Assembly (NCBI GenBank): GCA_007123395.1
Contig: SKLD01000021.1
Span: 1-6,813 of the forward strand
Direction: 5' to 3'
From: Opitutales bacterium
GTDB lineage: Bacteria; Verrucomicrobiota; Verrucomicrobiia; Opitutales; Oceanipulchritudinaceae
Length of the DNA stretch: 6,813 nucleotides
Shown here: positions 6,211 through 6,813 of the stretch, one piece after another
Position numbering within the stretch: the first letter of the stretch is position 1
Layout of the letters: every line of letters begins with the position of its first letter
Position numbers and translations under genes: made by a program
Notes under the pieces: generated by a model
Told to the model about the DNA's origin: nothing
Database searches by the model: none
The model's input: the letters and a program-made list of their open reading frames with translations, nothing else

Positions 6211-6376
6211 GGGAGAATCCGGTTGCCGGGCCGACGCCCCCTCCAAACGCTGACGCGTTCGGCTACGCCAGCCCGGGAATCCGCAATCGAGAGTGCCCTC
6301 AACTTTCGCCATCCGGCGCATCCTCCGGCACCTGCCTCTCCTCCTCCGTTCCGAGATGCACCGTCACTCAACGGAG

Positions 6377-6813
6377 TCACGACCCCCGGGAGCCATATTC
6401 TAACGGTCGTTCAATTCTCATGGTCCGGATGATTTCCTTGATTTCCTCCTCATCCTCGGCATCGAAGAAACCAAAGACCACCTGCACCCATTGCGGTGGG
6501 TGCCAGAAGGCGTAGTGATACTGGCGGAGCGTGCGCCCCTTGAGCGGAATCTCGCAAAAGAAATGGTGGATGTCGGGACAGGCTGGCAGCGGAAAGTGAC
6601 CTAGGGTAGCGGTGGTTCCAGGCAAGGTTTCCAACACATCGGCCATTTGTCCGTTAAAGATCGCTTCCACGCCAAGGGCGGCAACCTCTTCTTCCTCCAG
6701 CGGCATGATGAGTACCTGGATGCTGGGATTGCCACGGGAGGCGTCGCCGCTGGGAGTTCTTGTGACAAAGAGATCATAATAGGGGGCGACCTCAATGGCG
6801 GTCTCCACGGCTA
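6377..6813 (-). CDS. Unrecognised protein, probably 5'-truncated by window edge
   Basis: The frame ends in TGA at 6377 and is open to the right edge. The first usable codon is a GTG at 6808, giving 143 residues, but only five bases lie before it, so its start cannot be judged. I do not recognise the protein. It has a run of acids PLEEEEV near residue 36, then a mixed beta-like region, CPDIHHFFCEIPLKGR at about 78-93 and QYHYAFWHPPQWVQVVFGFF at about 95-114, ending in an acidic helix EDEEEIKEIIRTMRI. The ending, a hydrophobic strand after Y/W-rich sequence followed by an acidic helix and a short IRI-type strand, loosely resembles PsbP/DcrB-like (DUF1795-type) alpha/beta domains. If so, the missing N-terminus would hold the first strands and possibly a signal peptide. 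That link is a weak inference. It lies 251 bp upstream of the TPR gene in the same direction, and co-transcription is not evident. Confidence 0.7.
   Translation of the reverse strand, partial: AVETAIEVAPYYDLFVTRTPSGDASRGNPSIQVLIMPLEEEEVAALGVEAIFNGQMADVLETLPGTTATLGHFPLPACPDIHHFFCEIPLKGRTLRQYHYAFWHPPQWVQVVFGFFDAEDEEEIKEIIRTMRIERPLEYGSRGS

Larger units (their letters stand above)
6126..6376. other. 251-bp intergenic region with several inverted repeats
   Basis: I find no plausible gene here. It contains several short palindromic elements: CCGGTTGCCGG at 6220-6230; GGCGTC (6203-6208) facing GACGCC (6233-6238); an imperfect 8-bp stem at 6243-6262 with core AACGC-TGAC-GCGTT; and CTCCGTT (6344-6350) facing AACGGAG (6370-6376), which abuts the stop of the upstream gene. 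The last could help end the upstream transcript but has no T-tract on either strand. The rest is candidate promoter and leader for the TPR gene. Confidence 0.6.

Noticed and set aside
6022..6321. A 99-codon minus-strand frame across the TPR start and the intergenic region.
   Set aside because: It overlaps the strong ribosome site and the signal peptide of the TPR protein in another frame, and its product resembles nothing.
6344..6376. A terminator formed by CTCCGTT and AACGGAG after the rightmost gene.
   Set aside because: The stem is only 7 bp with a 19-nt loop and there is no T-tract on either strand, so I keep it only as part of the intergenic description.

Overview
The window is 6.8 kb of GC-rich bacterial chromosome. 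Every gene I can support lies on the minus strand, so transcription runs from high to low coordinates. There is no tRNA, rRNA, CRISPR array, IS element or phage gene. The housekeeping genes, a secreted protein with a Gram-negative-looking signal peptide, and the order ribH-nusB-ftsY-aroB suggest a Gram-negative lineage. Several lineage-flavoured residues in RibH and FtsY remind me of Verrucomicrobiota (Opitutae-like), but that placement is from memory and tentative.

Reading with transcription, the right edge holds the 3' part of an unrecognised protein (6377-6813), probably cut at its 5' end. A 251-bp intergenic region (6126-6376) follows. It is rich in short inverted repeats, has a candidate sigma-70-like promoter, and ends in an excellent Shine-Dalgarno site. 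That site serves a large gene (2967-6125) for an exported TPR-type protein of 1052 residues. The protein is built from two homologous modules of about 480-490 residues joined by a Cys/His-rich linker. It is the least understood and most interesting object here.

A 138-bp gap (2829-2966) containing a perfect 10-bp hairpin separates the TPR gene from a tightly packed four-gene unit: ribH (lumazine synthase), nusB (antitermination factor), ftsY (SRP receptor GTPase) and aroB (3-dehydroquinate synthase, cut by the left edge). Junctions in this unit are 1 nt, 7 nt and a 4-nt ATGA overlap, so the four genes are almost certainly co-transcribed and partly translationally coupled. They serve riboflavin synthesis, rRNA transcription, membrane-protein targeting and the shikimate pathway; what they share is probably growth-linked expression rather than one pathway.

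I see no convincing new defence or mobile system. The features most worth following up are the duplicated secreted TPR protein with its copy-specific cysteines and shared histidines, the unusual substitution in FtsY, and the hairpin/promoter region before ribH.
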